Assembly (NCBI GenBank): GCA_017613475.1
Contig: JAGADT010000023.1
Location: 1 to 8,845 of the forward strand
Direction: 5' to 3'
Source: Desulfovibrionaceae bacterium
GTDB lineage: Bacteria > Desulfobacterota > Desulfovibrionia > Desulfovibrionales > Desulfovibrionaceae
DNA length: 8,845 nt
Positions 5,789 to 8,845 of this stretch are shown piece by piece. Within the stretch, counting starts at the first letter, position 1. Each line of letters begins with the position of its first letter. The position numbers and the translations under genes are program-made. Below the pieces are notes generated by a model. That model made no database searches and was not told the DNA's origin. It saw nothing but the letters and a program-made list of their open reading frames with translations.

Positions 5789-8551
5789 TTACAAAGCGGC
5801 AAGCGCCTGATAGCGCGCCATCAGAGCCGCCACAATGTCAGCCTCCGCCATGTCCGGCGCAAGTCCATAGGCGGCAAGTACGGCTTTGTCGTTGGCGCGG
5901 TGCGCGCGGCGCAGTTCCTGCGGCATGGCTGCCGTGTCGTACAGGTCCGCCAGCGAGCTCTCTGAGTACAGCGCCCGCGCGTCCAGTATGCCCTGCGCTG
6001 TTTTTTTTATCGCTGCCCGGTGCGCCTCCGCCTCCTCAGGCCAGGGGAAGTTGTTGTAGACGATTTTTATGGAATAATCATAATCGCTTTTCAATCTTCC
6101 GCACACGACACGCATCCACGCCATGTGGACCAAGGAAATAAGTACGCCAAAATGGTATTTAGTTCCGTCAGGCATTAGTCGTAGTTTATTGCTGCACAAT
6201 ATGTCCGGCGTCAGGAAGCCAATGGGGATATATTCCCGACGTTCGGATGAGACTTCCGGGATAACGATGTACTCCGTGTCCGGCATATTCTCCGTTTGAA
6301 AACGCCGGGGAGTATCTGCCAGTTTCAAAGTGGATTTTCTCTTGCTGGCAAGCCGAAACTGGCGCACGGCTTCCACGCGCTTCAGGCATTCAGGCAGGCG
6401 GCGCAGCGCACTGGGTTCGATATCTCCCAGCCACAGGCACCAGCGTTCCCTGCCGTTGATGAACTCATCCGCGCCCAGCCAGCGCCGGAAATACGGTGCG
6501 GCGCCTGGCTCTTTTTTCAAGAACGCTTCTTTTTCTTCCCTGCTGAACAGATAATTTCCGCCGTCAATGGGCTGATTTCCCATACTTATTTCTGGCACAG
6601 CACACAGAGGCTTCTGGCGGGTTTCCACGCACATGCCCGGCGCATCCAGCAGGTAGCCGTTGATATGGCGGGCTGATAGTCTCCGTCCTTCCTCATACAA
6701 CGTTTTTGCGCTGCCCTCCTTCATGCCGAAGCCGATGATGACGCAGTGCACGGCGGCCTTGCCCTGGGCCTCGCTGTTCCACTTAAAGGTTCTGTGCGCA
6801 AAGCTGATATTTGTCCCAAGGCTGAAGAGGTAGTTCCACAAAATAGATGCCTGGTCTCCCTGGGTGATTGAATTGGTGGAGACAAAGGCGGCATGGACGT
6901 GCGGTGCTGTGCGCATGAGCGCCGCTGCCTTGCCGTACCAGCAGGAAACGTAGTCCAGGTTGCCCGCGTTCTTCACGTCCGGGAAGACGTCCAGAACTTC
7001 CGCCTTCTGTTCCGCGCTCATCCAGCGCGCGCCGCGGAACGGCGGATTGCCCATGATGTAGTTGAGCCTTTCCGCCGGCACGACCTCGTTCCAGTCCATG
7101 CGCAGGGCATTGCCCTCGGCAATGTGCGCGGAGGTTTTTAGGGGCAGGAACTCCAGTTCTCGGTGTACGATCTTCTCCGTTTCCAGCAGCATCTGGCTCT
7201 CCGCAATCCACAGCGCCGTGCGCGCCACAGCAACCGCAAAGTCATTGATCTCGATGCCGTAGAAGTTGGCGATGGAAACCTTGACCGGCCGCGTGCCGTC
7301 CAGCCAGTGCTGATCGTCGTCGTGCAGCTCGCGGATGATTTCGTTTTCCAGGCGCCGCAGGCAGAGGTAAGTTTCCGTGAGGAAATTCCCTGAGCCCGCC
7401 GCGGGGTCCAGGAAGCTGAGCGCCGCCATGTCATTCCACAAATCGCGCAGCTTCTGCGAGCGGGCGCGCAGGCTTCTGGCTGCCTTTGCCTCAGTGAGGC
7501 GCGCCTTCAGCCCATCCAGGAACAAGGGGTCGATGACCTTGTGGATGTTCTCGATGGAGGTATAGTGCATGCCCCCGGAGCGCCGCGTCTCCGGGTTCAG
7601 GGTGGATTCAAAGAGCGCGCCGAAGATGGTGGGCGAAATAACCGACCAGTCGAATTCCCGGCTGGAGCGCTGCAAAAGGAGCTTGCGCAGCTCCTCCGTG
7701 AACAGCGGGATTTCGATATCCGCCTCCGCAAAGAGCCCGCCATTGACGTAGGGGAAGGCGGCAAGGGCGGGGTCAAGGTACGGATCGCGCTGGTCCACGG
7801 GCGTATCCAGCACGGCAAAAAGGTCGATCAGCGCGCGGCGCATCTGCCCGGTGCTGAAGCCGGAAAGATACTCGCAGAACAGGCCCTTTTTGCCAAAGAG
7901 GCCCGTATCCTCGGCATAGAGGCAGAAGACCAGGCGCACGCAGAGCACGTTCAGGCTCTTCAGGGCGCGGGGGGAATCCGGCTCCAGGTACTGCGCCCGC
8001 AGGAGGGCGTGCAGCCGGCCCACAATCTCGCCGGCCTCCACAGAGACAGCCTTTTGCCGCCAGAGGTCCCCAGCGTCTTCATCCACCAGGAAGTCCAGCA
8101 GGTGGAAGGACTTGGGCAGCTCTTCCAGCGGGAGCACAAGGGGCTGGCCGCCGGCCTTCTCCATGTCATGGATATGGAATTCCGCAAAATTGCAGACGAC
8201 GATCCAGCGCGGCCGCTGCGAATAGGGCAGCTCGTTGGCATAGCGCCTGGCCTGTTCGTAGGGCGTGAGCAGCGTGCCGTCGGACTGGCGCTGTGCTTTC
8301 CTGAGGTCGTGCCCGCGGCCCTTCTGCTCGATGAGCACATGCGTGGAGGGGATGACGGCGTCGATGAAGGCGGCATGGGCCAGCTTTACGCCCTGTTCAA
8401 AGGAGATGAGGGATTCCGGACGCTTTGCCCCGCACACGTCGCGCAAAAGCTGGAGCCAGAAGGGCTGCGTCTCGCCTTTCTCATAGCCGCGCCCCTGCCA
8501 ATCCCTGGCAAAGGCCTCCGCCCCGCTGCGCCGCTCCGCTTCCGTTGCCAT
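5789..8551 (-). CDS. Type IIL (MmeI-like) restriction enzyme-methyltransferase fusion
   Basis: A single protein that should both methylate DNA and cut it at a distance from its site. The length, 920 residues, is almost that of MmeI (919). Domains in order: an N-terminal PD-(D/E)xK nuclease with D64-x10-E75-Q-K77 (AFIDAVIPSTHVLIEQKGRG); a helical connector (about 150-320); a gamma-class adenine-N6 methyltransferase with motif I LDPAAGSGNF (381-390, SAM binding) and motif IV GNPPF (501-505, catalytic); a target-recognition region (about 620-820); and a C-terminal helical part with NNFPWPE (833-839). The start is firm: on the coding strand AGGGGAGG lies 4 bases before the ATG, and an in-frame TAA is six codons upstream. 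No separate methylase or specificity gene is needed. The recognition sequence cannot be read directly. The N-terminal half is near 58-68% GC by hand count in sampled stretches, against 42-50% in part of the target-recognition region. Confidence 0.92.
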   Translation of the reverse strand: MATEAERRSGAEAFARDWQGRGYEKGETQPFWLQLLRDVCGAKRPESLISFEQGVKLAHAAFIDAVIPSTHVLIEQKGRGHDLRKAQRQSDGTLLTPYEQARRYANELPYSQRPRWIVVCNFAEFHIHDMEKAGGQPLVLPLEELPKSFHLLDFLVDEDAGDLWRQKAVSVEAGEIVGRLHALLRAQYLEPDSPRALKSLNVLCVRLVFCLYAEDTGLFGKKGLFCEYLSGFSTGQMRRALIDLFAVLDTPVDQRDPYLDPALAAFPYVNGGLFAEADIEIPLFTEELRKLLLQRSSREFDWSVISPTIFGALFESTLNPETRRSGGMHYTSIENIHKVIDPLFLDGLKARLTEAKAARSLRARSQKLRDLWNDMAALSFLDPAAGSGNFLTETYLCLRRLENEIIRELHDDDQHWLDGTRPVKVSIANFYGIEINDFAVAVARTALWIAESQMLLETEKIVHRELEFLPLKTSAHIAEGNALRMDWNEVVPAERLNYIMGNPPFRGARWMSAEQKAEVLDVFPDVKNAGNLDYVSCWYGKAAALMRTAPHVHAAFVSTNSITQGDQASILWNYLFSLGTNISFAHRTFKWNSEAQGKAAVHCVIIGFGMKEGSAKTLYEEGRRLSARHINGYLLDAPGMCVETRQKPLCAVPEISMGNQPIDGGNYLFSREEKEAFLKKEPGAAPYFRRWLGADEFINGRERWCLWLGDIEPSALRRLPECLKRVEAVRQFRLASKRKSTLKLADTPRRFQTENMPDTEYIVIPEVSSERREYIPIGFLTPDILCSNKLRLMPDGTKYHFGVLISLVHMAWMRVVCGRLKSDYDYSIKIVYNNFPWPEEAEAHRAAIKKTAQGILDARALYSESSLADLYDTAAMPQELRRAHRANDKAVLAAYGLAPDMAEADIVAALMARYQALAAL
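6001..6008 (-). repeat. A8 tract (coding strand) in the restriction gene
   Basis: A run of eight A's on the coding strand spans the end of an Ile codon, two Lys codons (849-850) and the start of a Thr codon. It is the longest homopolymer inside any gene here. Slippage at this place would change or cut the last 70 or so residues, after the target-recognition region. Confidence 0.8.
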
Positions 8552-8584
8552 GCCGCCTCCCCTGCATTACGCCTGATGAAGCAT

Positions 8585-8845
8585 TTACCCTATCGTGTTC
8601 GTCAGCGTGCCAATGCCATCCGCTTCACAGACCACCACATCGCCTTTTTTCAGGTATTTGGGCGGCTGGAAGCCCATGCCCACGCCGGCAGGCGTGCCCA
8701 TGGAGATGATCGTTCCGGTCTTCAGCGTCATCGCCGCGGAGAGGTCTTCAATGACATCGCCTATGCCGTATATCCAGCTCGAGGTGCTGCCGTTCTGCCT
8801 GAGCTCCCCATTGACCGTGCAGCGGATGCCGATTTCCGGAGGATA
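8585..8845 (-). CDS. Fumarylacetoacetate hydrolase family protein, C-terminal part
   Basis: The frame is open from the window edge to a TAA at 8585-8587 and encodes 86 residues. They match the end of the FAH / 2-hydroxyhepta-2,4-diene-1,7-dioate isomerase superfamily: TVNGELRQNGSTSSWIYGI, DVIEDLSAAMTLKTGTIISM, the signature GTPAGVGMG, then PPKYLKKGDVVVCEADGIG and TLTNTIG. Family members cleave or isomerise C-C bonds of 2-oxo or enol acids using a divalent metal. The metal-binding Glu/Asp residues lie in the missing upstream part, so the exact reaction (fumarylpyruvate hydrolase, oxaloacetate tautomerase or other) cannot be named. Its stop is 33 bases before the restriction gene start on the same strand, with no terminator between, so the two are probably cotranscribed. 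Confidence 0.9.
   Translation of the reverse strand, partial: YPPEIGIRCTVNGELRQNGSTSSWIYGIGDVIEDLSAAMTLKTGTIISMGTPAGVGMGFQPPKYLKKGDVVVCEADGIGTLTNTIG

Overview
The window is GC-rich DNA from a Gram-negative bacterium. A tolA-tolB pair, the high-GC codon usage and the gene families present suggest a proteobacterium of the Desulfovibrio type. That placement is an inference from style and gene content, not a proof. No tRNA, rRNA, insertion sequence or CRISPR array was seen.

Layout: (1) 1-1887 holds the 3' end of tolA and a complete tolB (envelope Tol-Pal system, + strand). Between them lies a broken extra copy of the tolA-end/tolB-start junction. A strong terminator closes this operon directly after tolB, with no pal gene following. 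(2) 2042-2779 is a stand-alone short-chain dehydrogenase/reductase of the DprE2-like type, with an inverted repeat in its leader. (3) 2866-4157 is a regulatory region (candidate promoter, operator-like palindrome, a 46-codon small ORF with three successive Cys codons, a long hairpin) leading into a class II Fic protein with a C-terminal winged helix. The two Fic domains are joined by a linker made of six 12-base repeats. (4) 4279-5679 is a MATE-family efflux transporter whose start codon lies 12 bases behind a terminator hairpin. (5) 5789-8551, on the opposite strand and convergent with the MATE gene, is a 920-residue single-chain type IIL (MmeI-like) restriction-modification enzyme. It has an apparently intact nuclease motif, methyltransferase motifs I and IV, and a target-recognition region with lower GC than its N-terminal half. 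(6) 8585-8845 is the 3' end of a fumarylacetoacetate-hydrolase family gene, upstream of and probably cotranscribed with the restriction gene.

The window reads as housekeeping genes (tol, SDR, FAH) interleaved with accessory ones (Fic, MATE, type IIL R-M). The genes do not form one obvious pathway. I see no clearly new multi-gene system. The best leads are the tol junction duplication, the attenuator-like leader of the fic gene, the terminator just before the MATE start, and the mosaic, A8-containing restriction gene.
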